A stretch of DNA of 64,000 nt from JAWPMV01 sp039819665 (GTDB lineage Bacteria; Bacteroidota; Bacteroidia; J057). The DNA lies in NCBI GenBank assembly GCA_039819665.1, contig JBCBRM010000013.1, positions 62,001 through 126,000 of the forward strand, in the 5' to 3' direction. Made by a program: the position numbers and the translations under genes. This document shows, piece by piece, positions 36,479 to 44,928 of this stretch. Within the stretch, counting starts at the first letter, position 1. Each line of letters opens with the position of its first letter. The notes under the pieces are model-generated. The model saw only the letters and a list, made by a program, of their open reading frames with translations. It was not told the DNA's origin and searched no databases.

Positions 36479-37597
36479 TTACTCAAAAACGATCACTCCC
36501 TTGGCATTTTTTCCTTGCAGCATATCCTCAAATCCTTTTGCCAATTCTGTCAATTTATATTCTCTGGTAATCATTTCATCCAGCTTTAAATCTCCTTTTT
36601 TATAGAGATTCATGAGTTTTGGGAAGTCAATCTGGGGTCGGCATTTTCCGTATAAGGGATTAATGTAAATTTTGTCCCATTCGAAGAGATTCATATCTAT
36701 CGTAAGCTCTTCTTCTATTCCACTTACCTGCACTGCAGTACCTGCATTTCGGATCATTTTCAAAGGCGCAGCACCCAGTGCCGGTATAGCTGTACATTCA
36801 AAAGAATAGTCCGCACCTCTTCCTCCAAACATGGCTTTGACCTGATTGGCAACTTGATCCAAACCTGTATCTTCCTTATCCGCCAGGATCACATCCGTCG
36901 CCCCAAATTGTTTAGCTAATTCCAGTTTTGTAGGATTGATATCTACAGCTACGATGGAAGAAGCTCCTGATATTTCAGCTGCTTGAATGACATTTAAGCC
37001 AACCCCCCCACAGCCCAGAACGACTACTGAACTACCGGCCCTAACTTTTGCAGAATTCACCACTGATCCATATCCTGTCATCACTCCACAACTGACAATG
37101 CTCGCCGCAGAGAAGTTTAGATCCTCCTGATCAATGCGCACAACTGCAGAAGACTTTACCAATGCATATTCACTGAGAGTTCCCAGATTAAAGGATCTTT
37201 CGATGGGAGTTCCTTTCCATATGGACCCCTCAAGGTGTGCATGTCCCGGAGTAAATCCATTTGCTCCTGCTACAACCGGAGAATTATTTTCACAAATATG
37301 TTGATTTCCTTCCTGGCATTGGAAACAAGTCATGCAGGGGGTAGCCCAATTCAGAATAACCTTATCCCCTATACTCAATCCTTCGACCTTTTTTCCTATT
37401 TGCTCAATAACACCTGCTCCTTCATGCCCCATCACAATAGGTTTGCCCCAGGAAAGGGAATCATAATCTGTATGGCAGAGACCTGCAGCTTTTATTTTAA
37501 CCAATACCTCATCATCTTCCGGAGGGGACAGCTGGATCTGATCTATAATAAAATCACCTGTTCCAGTAGCAATGGCACTTTGGGCGGAAATTTTCAT
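36479..37597 (-). CDS. Zinc alcohol dehydrogenase, class III-like (formaldehyde oxidation candidate)
   Basis: MDR-family dehydrogenase of about 372 residues (ATG at 37597; one at 37618 adds 7). Catalytic-zinc ligands are in GLCHTDYDS and GHEGAGVIE, the structural-zinc cysteines in CMTCFQCQEGNQHIC, and the NAD site is VVVLGCGGVGLNVIQAA. The C-terminal FGGRGADYSFECTA pattern resembles class III (glutathione-dependent formaldehyde) dehydrogenases and mycothiol-type relatives. It is encoded directly ahead of the P450, so handling of formaldehyde released by O-demethylation is a good hypothesis; alcohol or sugar oxidation is the alternative. The divergent AraC gene starts 144 bases away. Confidence 0.85.
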   Translation of the reverse strand: MKISAQSAIATGTGDFIIDQIQLSPPEDDEVLVKIKAAGLCHTDYDSLSWGKPIVMGHEGAGVIEQIGKKVEGLSIGDKVILNWATPCMTCFQCQEGNQHICENNSPVVAGANGFTPGHAHLEGSIWKGTPIERSFNLGTLSEYALVKSSAVVRIDQEDLNFSAASIVSCGVMTGYGSVVNSAKVRAGSSVVVLGCGGVGLNVIQAAEISGASSIVAVDINPTKLELAKQFGATDVILADKEDTGLDQVANQVKAMFGGRGADYSFECTAIPALGAAPLKMIRNAGTAVQVSGIEEELTIDMNLFEWDKIYINPLYGKCRPQIDFPKLMNLYKKGDLKLDEMITREYKLTELAKGFEDMLQGKNAKGVIVFE

Positions 37598-37741
37598 CTT
37601 TTCATTATTTGGGGGCATAAAGCGATCTCATAATAAATTCATAAACCATGCGAAATTCTTCTAGGATTTAATCTAGTTCATTCAGTATTTTAACATAGAA
37701 TGCTAGATCATCAATCATTTTTGTGTTAAATTTTTGACTAA

Positions 37742-38584
37742 TTGAAAGCAGTTTTTGAAAAAGTACCGGAAGATCCCGCAAGTGAAATAACCGCCTTTCT
37801 ATATGATAAATCAGAATTTGAGGCTCCCTGGCATTTTCATCCAGAGTGCGAACTGACATATATCCTGGAAGGCGAGGGCTTAAGGTATGTTGGGAATCAT
37901 ATTGCTCCTTTTGTTAAGGGAGAATTGGTATTGCTTAGAGGAAACCTTCCGCATTGTTGGATAAAAACAAAACCGGGAGGAAGGGCGAAGTCATGGGTCA
38001 TCCAATGGGATGAGAACCTCATACCACCGATCATTGACATGCATAAAATAAAAAGATGCCTGAGTCTCGCATCCCAGGGATTGTATTTTTCTCCTATCAC
38101 CATTAAAAAAGTATTGCCCATGATAGAATCTTTAATCTTTAAAGGGGAGAATCAATATATCAAGCTACTGGAAATCCTCGATCATTTATCCAGAGATGTA
38201 GAGAGAAAGCAATTGAGTAAGGTAAAGTACGGTAAGAAGGTTTCTATTGAATCTCAGGATAGAATGGGACTTATTTTTAGCTTTATTTCTGATAACTATA
38301 GCCGAAAAATCAGCCTGAAAGAATTGTCGGAATTGTGTCATTTGACGGAGCCATCTTTTTCTCGATTCTTTAGTACGAATTTCCAAAAGCCTTTTTCTTC
38401 CTATCTCAATGAATACAGGATCAGTCAAGCAAGCCGGATGTTGATAGAATCCCATGATCCAATCGCTCAAATTGCTTATCGATGTGGATACGAAAGTCTT
38501 TCTCTTTTCTATACCCAGTTTCGCAAATACAAGATGCTCTCGCCAAGGAAATATCGGAAAACCTTTAAACTAGGCTTCTCATAA
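37742..38584 (+). CDS. AraC-family transcriptional regulator with cupin sensor
   Basis: Cytoplasmic regulator of 280 residues. The start must be the TTG at 37742: an in-frame TAA lies just upstream and the next in-frame Met is about 100 residues in. The N-terminal cupin-like sensor contains WHFHPECELTYILEGEG and HIAPFVKGELVLL. The C-terminal two-helix-turn-helix domain has SLKELSELCHLTEPSFSRFF and PIAQIAYRCGYESLSLFYTQFRKY. It is divergent from the dehydrogenase-P450 pair and its end overlaps the convergent GH117 gene by 6 bases. It probably senses a sugar intermediate and controls one or both flanking operons. Confidence 0.88.
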   Translation: MKAVFEKVPEDPASEITAFLYDKSEFEAPWHFHPECELTYILEGEGLRYVGNHIAPFVKGELVLLRGNLPHCWIKTKPGGRAKSWVIQWDENLIPPIIDMHKIKRCLSLASQGLYFSPITIKKVLPMIESLIFKGENQYIKLLEILDHLSRDVERKQLSKVKYGKKVSIESQDRMGLIFSFISDNYSRKISLKELSELCHLTEPSFSRFFSTNFQKPFSSYLNEYRISQASRMLIESHDPIAQIAYRCGYESLSLFYTQFRKYKMLSPRKYRKTFKLGFS

Positions 38585-39838
38585 ATCAATTCCATAGTTT
38601 ATCATACGTTCTTTGATTCTTTCTTTTTGTTTTTTTGCTAGTCCCTGACGGTAATAAACTTCCGGTTGATGATATACCCCTGTTTTCTTCATGATAGGAT
38701 CTTCTATATCCTGACTTAAATCGCAATCAAAACGGGTAAGTATCGAATGTTTTCTTGTCGGCCCGCCAAGAAAGGTAAAGTGTGAGAGTCCCCAGCTTAT
38801 TCCCCTCCCATTTTGGGTATTTGTAAATGCATCCGGAACAAAAGGTCCCGCAGCAGTTGGCGTCAAGGATACGATGGCTGCCATTTCAAAGTTGACCCCA
38901 TCTTTTGCATACTGAATGGTTGAATGTTCATTACCATCTCTAATAATAATGGCTGCTATTCCCTCTTTGTAAGGAAAGAGAGTTGTTTCATGTCCCGAAT
39001 TTAGGACTGGGTTAAGCGGGTGTTTTTCGAAAGGCCCAAGTGGGTTATCCGCGATTGCTAGTCCTTGCATCCGTACCAGGCGAGGATCTCCGTCAAAATC
39101 AGATTTATAGTAGAGGTAGATTTTATCCTTATATACAAGTGGGTAGGGATCATGGATGGAAAATTGATCCCATTCGCCTTCCGATCCATTAGGAATAACG
39201 ATTTCTCCATGTGCTGTCCAGGGACCATTAGGAGAATCAGCATAAGAAACGGTAACCGGGCAATCATCTCCTCTTTTTCCACTGATTTCCATAAAGCCCT
39301 GGTAGTACAGGTAGTATTTGCCCTTCCATTTGAGAATATCTGTAGTAGAAACGGAACGCCAGCCTACTTCTGGTTTTGGAGGACGGGGAATAGCAACCCC
39401 TTGTTCTTCCCACGAGAAGCCATCCTGGCTACTTGCATACCAGATTTCCGCTAAATCCCAATCGCTAGAGGCAATGGTATCATTGGCTTTTTGCGCTCCT
39501 TGTGGAGGTGTGCTGGTTTGTCTTTTTGTATACCAGACATAATATTGCCCATTTTCAAACAGGATTTTTGAGGGATCTCTTCTGGATATGGTACCGTCGC
39601 CTCCATTGTAATCAAAGCCTTTTAGCTCTGTATATTTAAACTGGGTAAAGAACTCATTATGCTCAGGTCTCGGAGCTGGGAAGGCTGAATAATTTCGCTC
39701 CAGAGATGCACTTAGGGCCCTATCTGGTTTTTCTGTAGGTAGAATAAAGGGAAAAGCTGTTTCCTTTTTGGGTTTTTTAGAATCCCGATTACAGGAAGTA
39801 AGGATAAACAGGCTGAGTACAAAGCAAAGAAAGCGCAT
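38579..39838 (-). CDS. GH117 lipoprotein, exo-alpha-1,3-(3,6-anhydro)-L-galactosidase
   Basis: Predicted neoagaro-oligosaccharide hydrolase of 419 residues from the ATG at 39838, giving lipobox LFILTSC. The five-bladed propeller motifs of GH117 are plain: ISRRDPSKILFENGQYYVWYTKR, EVGWRSVSTTDILKWKGKYYLYY, GEWDQFSIHDPYPLVYK and NSGHETTLFPYKEGI, matching the clade that cleaves 3,6-anhydro-L-galactose from the non-reducing end of agar oligosaccharides. It ends the four-gene operon 42750 to 38579, 11 bases after the cycloisomerase, which consumes the oxidised form of its product. Family and likely substrate are strong; activity on other anhydro sugars or on L-galactose cannot be excluded. Confidence 0.9.
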   Translation of the reverse strand: MRFLCFVLSLFILTSCNRDSKKPKKETAFPFILPTEKPDRALSASLERNYSAFPAPRPEHNEFFTQFKYTELKGFDYNGGDGTISRRDPSKILFENGQYYVWYTKRQTSTPPQGAQKANDTIASSDWDLAEIWYASSQDGFSWEEQGVAIPRPPKPEVGWRSVSTTDILKWKGKYYLYYQGFMEISGKRGDDCPVTVSYADSPNGPWTAHGEIVIPNGSEGEWDQFSIHDPYPLVYKDKIYLYYKSDFDGDPRLVRMQGLAIADNPLGPFEKHPLNPVLNSGHETTLFPYKEGIAAIIIRDGNEHSTIQYAKDGVNFEMAAIVSLTPTAAGPFVPDAFTNTQNGRGISWGLSHFTFLGGPTRKHSILTRFDCDLSQDIEDPIMKKTGVYHQPEVYYRQGLAKKQKERIKERMINYGIDL

Positions 39839-39849
39839 GGCTAATAAGA

Positions 39850-40941
39850 TTATTTTTCCAAATATGGATGCAGTTTGTCCCAATTGAAATTAACTCCAAT
39901 ACCGGGGCTATCAGGTGCGACTGCTCGACAATTTTCAACAACTAAGGGTCTGTGGGTATATTCATCTATCGGGAAGCTATGAACTTCCAGCCAACCTGCA
40001 TGTGATTGGGCGGAAACCAGGCTTACATGAAGCTCCTGCATGCCATGTGAGCAAACAGGGGTATCATACTTTTGAGCAAGTTCGGCAACTTGAAGCCAAC
40101 CCGTAATTCCCCCGCAATTGGAGGCATCAGGCTGAATGAAGGAAAGATTGGCTTGTTCAAAAGCATAGCCAAATTCATGAATAGTATGGAGGTTTTCCCC
40201 CATAGCTAAAGGCATACCTGTCACATCAGCTATTTGGGCAAATCCCTGATAATCATCTGGAATAGTAGGTTCTTCAAACCAGTAAATATCATAGGGCTTA
40301 CATGCATGAGCAGCCTTGATTGCCTGCTCCACAGACATAGAGTAATTGGCATCAACCATAAAGGTTACATTCGGTCCTATCAATTTCCGAACTGCGGCAA
40401 TGCGTTCGATGTCTTCTTCCAGCTTATCTCTTCCGATCTTAATCTTTACCGCATTAAAACCTTTATCCAGATAGCCTTGAATATTTGCGAGGAGTTTGGG
40501 TAAGGGAAAGAGCAGGTCTATGCCTCCGCAATAGGCTTTGCAGCTTGTATCGCTTCCTCCCGCCATTTTCCAGAGCGGAAGCCCTTGTTTTTTCCCGCGT
40601 ATGTCCCAAAGTGCAATATCTATAGTAGAAGCGGCAAAAGAGAGAATACCTCCCCGACCTACATAGTGCATGTGCCATTCTATAGCTTCATAAAGTTCCT
40701 CTACTTTCGTCCCATCCTTCCCGATCAGAAAAGGGGCTATATCGTGCTCAATCATGGCTTTGATGGCATGCCCGCCACGTCCTCCTGTGTAGGTATAACC
40801 TGTTCCTTCACTGCCATCATTCAACGTGATGGTGGTAGTTACCAATTGAAAATGGGTATGTTCTCCATGCTTGGCATCGGTCAAAACCTCTGCTAGTGGC
40901 ACTTTGAACAATTGGCATTTTACTTCAGATATGAGACTCAT
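39850..40941 (-). CDS. 3,6-anhydro-alpha-L-galactonate cycloisomerase (enolase superfamily)
   Basis: Enolase-superfamily enzyme of 363 residues. It recalls the known 3,6-anhydro-L-galactonate cycloisomerases along its length: an N-terminal cap with VLTDAKHGEHTHF and GYTYTGGRGGHAIKAM, IEWHMHYVGRGGILSFA, catalytic Lys pair in AVKIKIGRDKL, metal ligands in FMVDANYS, WFEEPTIPDDY and AMGENLH, and a His in CSHGMQELHVSL. The reaction opens 3,6-anhydro-L-galactonate to 2-keto-3-deoxy-L-galactonate in agar catabolism. It sits in an operon with GH117, which makes the precursor sugar, and two dehydrogenases that could act on its product. This is the strongest marker of the locus's substrate. Confidence 0.9.
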   Translation of the reverse strand: MSLISEVKCQLFKVPLAEVLTDAKHGEHTHFQLVTTTITLNDGSEGTGYTYTGGRGGHAIKAMIEHDIAPFLIGKDGTKVEELYEAIEWHMHYVGRGGILSFAASTIDIALWDIRGKKQGLPLWKMAGGSDTSCKAYCGGIDLLFPLPKLLANIQGYLDKGFNAVKIKIGRDKLEEDIERIAAVRKLIGPNVTFMVDANYSMSVEQAIKAAHACKPYDIYWFEEPTIPDDYQGFAQIADVTGMPLAMGENLHTIHEFGYAFEQANLSFIQPDASNCGGITGWLQVAELAQKYDTPVCSHGMQELHVSLVSAQSHAGWLEVHSFPIDEYTHRPLVVENCRAVAPDSPGIGVNFNWDKLHPYLEK

Positions 40942-40955
40942 GTTTGTCTACTTTT

Positions 40956-41726
40956 TTATCTACCCATCCAGCCACCATCAACTAGGATAATAGAACCATT
41001 CATGTAATTGGAAGCATTTGAAGCTAAGAATACGGTGGGGCCTTTGAAATCATCAGGATCGCCCCATCTTCCTGCTGGAATTCTGGCAAGGATTGAGCTA
41101 GCCCTTTCAGGATTATTTCTTAATGCTTCTGTATTATCTGTCGCAATATATCCTGGAGCAATAGCATTTACATTGATCCCATGTGCCGCCCACTCATTGG
41201 CAAAAGCCATTGTCATTTGGCCAATCGCTCCTTTGCTGGCTGCATATCCGGGAACCGTTATTCCTCCCTGAAAAGTGAGTAAGGAAGCCGTGAAAATGAT
41301 TTTGCCAGATTTTCGGGCTACCATATCTTTTCCAAACTCCCGCGTCAAAATAAATTGGGCACTTTGGTTAACCTCTACTACTTTATCCCAATAGTCATCA
41401 GGATGGTCAACAGCAGGCATGCGGAGGATGGTGCCGGCATTATTAACCAAAATATCAATCGTAAAGCCATCTGATTTTACTTCTGCAATAAATCGATAGA
41501 GTGCTTCTCGATCCGAAAAATCACATTGGTATCCTTTAAAGTTTCGTCCACGGGCCAGGACTTCTTTTTCAATATCACTGCCGGAAAGTTCCAGAGAGGC
41601 AGAGACTCCAACAATATCCGCTCCTGCCTCAGCAAGCCCAATGGCCATTGCTTTTCCTATGCCTCTTTTGCAGCCGGTAACTAATGCTGTCTTTCCATCT
41701 AATTTGAATTGGTTTAAAATGCTCAT
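40956..41726 (-). CDS. SDR-family dehydrogenase, KduD-like
   Basis: Short-chain dehydrogenase of 256 residues. The cofactor site is TGCKRGIGKAMA, the structural motif is NNAG, and the catalytic Ser, Tyr and Lys lie in FTASLLTFQGG and YAASKGAIG. The sequence resembles 2-deoxy-D-gluconate 3-dehydrogenase and 2-keto-3-deoxygluconate 5-dehydrogenase (KduD). In the known agar pathway, 2-keto-3-deoxy-L-galactonate is oxidised at C5 and then reduced to 2-keto-3-deoxy-D-gluconate; this SDR is the natural candidate for the reduction. It follows the zinc dehydrogenase by 1 base and precedes the cycloisomerase by 14. Family sure; step inferred. Confidence 0.85.
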   Translation of the reverse strand: MSILNQFKLDGKTALVTGCKRGIGKAMAIGLAEAGADIVGVSASLELSGSDIEKEVLARGRNFKGYQCDFSDREALYRFIAEVKSDGFTIDILVNNAGTILRMPAVDHPDDYWDKVVEVNQSAQFILTREFGKDMVARKSGKIIFTASLLTFQGGITVPGYAASKGAIGQMTMAFANEWAAHGINVNAIAPGYIATDNTEALRNNPERASSILARIPAGRWGDPDDFKGPTVFLASNASNYMNGSIILVDGGWMGR

Positions 41727-41727
41727 C

Positions 41728-42750
41728 TTATGTGGGGTTTACTTCGATTAGATATTTCATGCCTGCGGGGTTTCTATCTATTTCTTCGAAGACAGACTGG
41801 ATATCCGTCAAAGGACTTATCTGGGTGATCAGGGTGTCAAAAGGAATTGCGCCGGAGGCAGCTATTTGAATGGCTTCTTCATAATCTTCTTCTTCATACA
41901 GGCGCGCACCAAGCATCTCAATTTCAGACCAGAAAAACTTAAACAAATCAACCTTTCTCGGTCCTCCTCCATGAATAGCTACCATAACTATTCGGGCCCG
42001 AACATTGACAACCTCAGTCATACTTGCTACCGCAGCCTCAGATCCGGAAACTTCAAAGGCACAATCTATCATAGCTGTTTCTGTCAGTTCGCTTATTCGT
42101 TCAACCAAATTTTCTGCAACAGGATTAACAACCACAAAACCTAAATCTCTCAACATATTGATTCGAGTCTCATTGACCTCCGAAATGATGACATGTGCTC
42201 CTTTTTCCCGTAAGACATATGCGATGAGCGTTCCGATGGGACCTCCGCCCATGACAAGGCAGTTTTCCCCAACCTTTACCCGACCAATCTTAACATCATG
42301 ACAGGCTACAGATAAGGGTTCTATAAATGCCCCATGCTTTAAAGAAAGCTGTTCGGGAAGTTTATGAAGGGTGTATGCAGGCAAGGTCCAGCTTTGTTGG
42401 AAAGCTCCGGCACTATCGATGCCGATAAATTTGAGGTTCTTTCCGACATGTTTGTGGCCTTTGTCAAAAGGATGGGGATCGCCAAATCTCAGGGGGCGAA
42501 TGGCGACTCGGTCTCCAATTTTTACATTACTTACTCCTTCTCCGAGCTCAGCAACAACTGCAGAAGCTTCATGCCCCACAATCTGAGGTGGGCCAATCCT
42601 TTGATCCATGACTCCATGAAATATATGGACATCGGTTCCACATACTCCACAATAGGCAACTTCCAGTCTCACCTCTCCCGTACCCGGTTGTTGGACTGTA
42701 CTTTCTCCAAGTTCAAACTTTCCTTTAGAAGAATAAAAGGCTGCTTGCAT
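41728..42750 (-). CDS. Zinc-binding MDR dehydrogenase, candidate 2-keto-3-deoxy-L-galactonate 5-dehydrogenase
   Basis: Medium-chain dehydrogenase of 340 residues like threonine, sorbitol or galactitol dehydrogenases. Catalytic zinc ligands are in YCGVCGTDVHIFHG and VGHEASAVV, and the nucleotide site is CLVMGGGPIGTLIAYVL. The usual four structural-zinc cysteines are replaced by a loop (RPLRFGDPHPFDKGHKHVGKN, its Cys positions taken by Asp/His), so it probably binds one zinc only. It is the first gene of the operon with SDR, cycloisomerase and GH117. By position I assign the C5 oxidation of 2-keto-3-deoxy-L-galactonate; threonine-dehydrogenase-like enzymes are known in that step. Specificity unproven. 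Confidence 0.82.
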   Translation of the reverse strand: MQAAFYSSKGKFELGESTVQQPGTGEVRLEVAYCGVCGTDVHIFHGVMDQRIGPPQIVGHEASAVVAELGEGVSNVKIGDRVAIRPLRFGDPHPFDKGHKHVGKNLKFIGIDSAGAFQQSWTLPAYTLHKLPEQLSLKHGAFIEPLSVACHDVKIGRVKVGENCLVMGGGPIGTLIAYVLREKGAHVIISEVNETRINMLRDLGFVVVNPVAENLVERISELTETAMIDCAFEVSGSEAAVASMTEVVNVRARIVMVAIHGGGPRKVDLFKFFWSEIEMLGARLYEEEDYEEAIQIAASGAIPFDTLITQISPLTDIQSVFEEIDRNPAGMKYLIEVNPT

Positions 42751-43155
42751 ATGATTTTTCGATTAAAGTAGTTAAGATTCAGGTTTACAGATACACTACT
42801 TGTCCAATGGATTTTTACCTTCTAGAAGTTATGCGGATGTATAGACTTAAAGTGATCCGAAATATATTGATCGATAGCACCCTGACCAGAGAAGTAGTAG
42901 GAAAATATTCTACGACAAAATACGATTTAATACGATAGAATGGAGCGCTCCTTGTATCACTTTTTTACTTTTTAAGTTGATTCTATCAGGAGCAGATAGA
43001 TGGGTGGGCATTTAAGGGGATTTGTGGTAATCGAGGAGATTAATTCTCTATGAATAATACTAGAAAGGAGGCCTTAATGCCCAGGCAATGTGTAAGAGGG
43101 AATTCTCATCCAGGCAATTGCTGGCGGTATTAAAAGTCACACCATTTACCTCCAG
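42751..43155. other. Non-coding 405-bp gap upstream of the anhydrogalactose operon
   Basis: No coding sequence is supported here. The stretch holds the upstream region of the zinc-dehydrogenase operon, with three 10-base-spaced repeats at 42911-42940 (listed separately), and the trailing region of the lipoprotein gene at 43156. I found no clear terminator and no perfect TAnnTTTG element on the minus strand. Confidence 0.6.
42911..42940. repeat. Three 10-bp tandem TACGA repeats, possible regulator site
   Basis: TACGACAAAA, TACGATTTAA and TACGATAGAA follow each other without gaps, so TACGA recurs every 10 bases, one helical turn, on one face of the DNA. They lie about 160 bases upstream of the anhydrogalactose operon start (42750) and outside any gene. 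Spacing in phase suits an AraC-type or HTCS activator, but no second copy was found to support it. Confidence 0.4.
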
Positions 43156-43581
43156 TTATAAGGAATACTGGCCTTTGATAGCCCGCATAATAACCATATC
43201 GAGAAATCCATTTTCAGTTTTGATATTTGCGAATGCCTCATCTCCAATATCTGTGTATTCCACGAATCCAGGAACCTGCTTAGCCAGATCAGACTCGCGA
43301 TCGTACTCTTCTTTTGCATTTGCTACACTGAAGTTGTTGTAAATACGAATCGAGATTCGATCATCAAAGGTGTAGGTGTCGTTTTGATCTGCATTACAAA
43401 TGTCAAACCTAAGATCGTTGTAATCAAAATGACTGGTCGTCAAGCCGCAAAAATCTGAAAAAGCAACCTCGGCCCAGTAATCAGTGCAATTGAGGCAATT
43501 GTCGGCACTTGGCAAAGAACCTGCTTCGCAGGCGGTGAACAGGACCAGGAGGGAGGTTAATAAATAAAGAGGATGTTTCAT
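43156..43581 (-). CDS. Small lipoprotein of unknown function
   Basis: Predicted lipoprotein of 141 residues from the ATG at 43581, with lipobox LFTAC; longer frames start at a TTG and lack a good signal. The mature part is rich in Cys, Asp and Tyr (NCLNCTDYWAEV, FSDFCGLTTSHFDYNDLRFDIC), suggesting disulfides and perhaps metal binding. The middle reads like a small alpha-plus-beta domain (YTFDDRISIRIYNNFSVANAKEEYD). I recognise no family. It stands alone between the galactan operon and the CIA30 gene. Confidence 0.6.
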   Translation of the reverse strand: MKHPLYLLTSLLVLFTACEAGSLPSADNCLNCTDYWAEVAFSDFCGLTTSHFDYNDLRFDICNADQNDTYTFDDRISIRIYNNFSVANAKEEYDRESDLAKQVPGFVEYTDIGDEAFANIKTENGFLDMVIMRAIKGQYSL

Positions 43582-43721
43582 GATATATGATGTTGATTGT
43601 TGTTTCATCAACCTATCATGATTTTCTTTCTCTCGCCGGACTTTGTCAGGAAAGGACTATTTTTTCTCAGGAAAATAAATGAGTGCGTCTGGATGAAATT
43701 TAATACGAAGGTATTCAACCT

Positions 43722-44219
43722 TTATTCCAGACTGATTTTATCTATTTCCAGCTGAAAGGATTGGGCCTTTTTATTTCCAATCAAAAAGGCGATCTCTTCT
43801 ATGATTTCTCCAGGGTAATTCTCCATGTCGAGAGTTCTTCCCCTAAAAGTCGGGTACATATCTGCGAAAGGAAGCTCAATTTCTTGCCATTCTCCGGTCG
43901 TTTGGAAATAGGTGATATAGGAATGATAATCTCTGCGGCTGGATTTTATCCTGAACTGAAAGCGGTTTCCATCTCCTTTTACCCGGATTTTTACTTTGCT
44001 GAATTTGCCCACATCCAGACTTGAACAGCGATACCTGACAGATGAAAAGCCTCCATTATTTTCCAGAGAAACCTCTCCATGAAAAACGGCATGCCCCTCT
44101 TTATTTATGGATAGGGAACCACTTGAGCGACCACCCATAACAACGTCATCTCTTACCACCCAATTTTTTAAGTCGCTATCAATGTTAAAGTCAAAGATTG
44201 TCATTTCTTGTATTAACAT
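43722..44219 (-). CDS. CIA30-family protein
   Basis: Protein of 165 residues of the complex-I intermediate-associated protein 30 family, a galactose-binding-like beta-sandwich. Family signatures are the start WVVRDDVVMGGRSSGSL, the GGFSSVRYR segment and the WQEIELPFADMYPTFRGR block. Two in-frame ATGs are possible (44219 and 44204). No signal peptide. In mitochondria CIA30 helps assemble complex I; bacterial members are mostly uncharacterised and may bind sugars or act as accessory domains. It lies between the lipoprotein and fasciclin genes on the same strand, with a terminator upstream, so it is probably transcribed alone. Confidence 0.8.
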   Translation of the reverse strand: MLIQEMTIFDFNIDSDLKNWVVRDDVVMGGRSSGSLSINKEGHAVFHGEVSLENNGGFSSVRYRCSSLDVGKFSKVKIRVKGDGNRFQFRIKSSRRDYHSYITYFQTTGEWQEIELPFADMYPTFRGRTLDMENYPGEIIEEIAFLIGNKKAQSFQLEIDKISLE

Positions 44220-44303
44220 GAAGGGTATGATAAGGCAGAAAAGTTTGAAAATGATAGTTTTTATTGGGCAAATGCCTGAGCTAAGATTTTCAATCTTTAA
44301 AAT

Positions 44304-44334
44304 GAGACTGCCAGACCATAGGCCTGGCAGTCTC
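44304..44334 (-). terminator. Intrinsic terminator of the fasciclin gene
   Basis: A perfect 11-base stem (44304-44314 pairs with 44324-44334) with a 9-base loop lies 18 bases past the fasciclin stop. On the minus strand it is followed by CATTTTAAAG, a short T-run. It separates the fasciclin gene from the CIA30 gene. Confidence 0.75.
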
Positions 44335-44352
44335 TATATAAACTACTAACTA

Positions 44353-44928
44353 CTACTTAGGCATAACTACAGTGTCGATCGCATGGATGATACCATTTGA
44401 AGCGTCAACATCAGTCATGATTACGGTTGAAACGTTTCCTTGCTCGTCTGTGAGTATAACTTTTCCGTCTTTTAAAGAAGCAATCAATTTTCCGCCCTGT
44501 ACAGTTGGGATGGTGAAGCTTCCGTCATTTTTTTCGATAGCAGCCAGTACGTCAGCAGCTACGAACTTTCCTGCCACCACGTGATAAGTCAGGATCGCAG
44601 TCAAAGTTTCTTTGTTTTCTGGCTTCAGCAATCCAGCTACGGTTCCTTCAGGAAGTTTTTCGAAAGCAGTATTAACAGGAGCGAATACAGTGAATGGACC
44701 TTCTCCGTTCAATACTTCTACTAATTCAGCAGCTTTCACAGCAGCTACTAGGGTGCTGAAATTTTCATTGGATGCAGCAACTCCTACGATGCTTGGAGCT
44801 TCCTCAGTGGCCTGGCTGATTACGGCTTTTTTATTTTCGGGATCGTTGTTTTGTACCTCAGTTGCAAAGGCAGTTGAGAACAAAAATACGGATAGGGAAA
44901 TCGCAGTTAAAAACTTGGTAATGTTCAT
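44353..44928 (-). CDS. Exported fasciclin (FAS1) domain protein
   Basis: Exported protein of 191 residues, starting at the ATG at 44928 so that a clean signal peptide (FLTAISLSVFLFSTAFA) leads. A single FAS1 domain follows: IVGVAASNENFSTLVAAVKAAELVEVL, the H1 box GPFTVFAPVNTAFEKLP, LTAILTYHVVAGKF, and the C-terminal H2-like VIMTDVDASNGIIHAIDTVVMP. FAS1 domains mediate adhesion or bind small ligands; single-domain forms are common in Bacteroidota envelopes. Codons look regular and the terminator is strong, which suggests good expression. No functional partner is apparent. Confidence 0.92.
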   Translation of the reverse strand: MNITKFLTAISLSVFLFSTAFATEVQNNDPENKKAVISQATEEAPSIVGVAASNENFSTLVAAVKAAELVEVLNGEGPFTVFAPVNTAFEKLPEGTVAGLLKPENKETLTAILTYHVVAGKFVAADVLAAIEKNDGSFTIPTVQGGKLIASLKDGKVILTDEQGNVSTVIMTDVDASNGIIHAIDTVVMPK

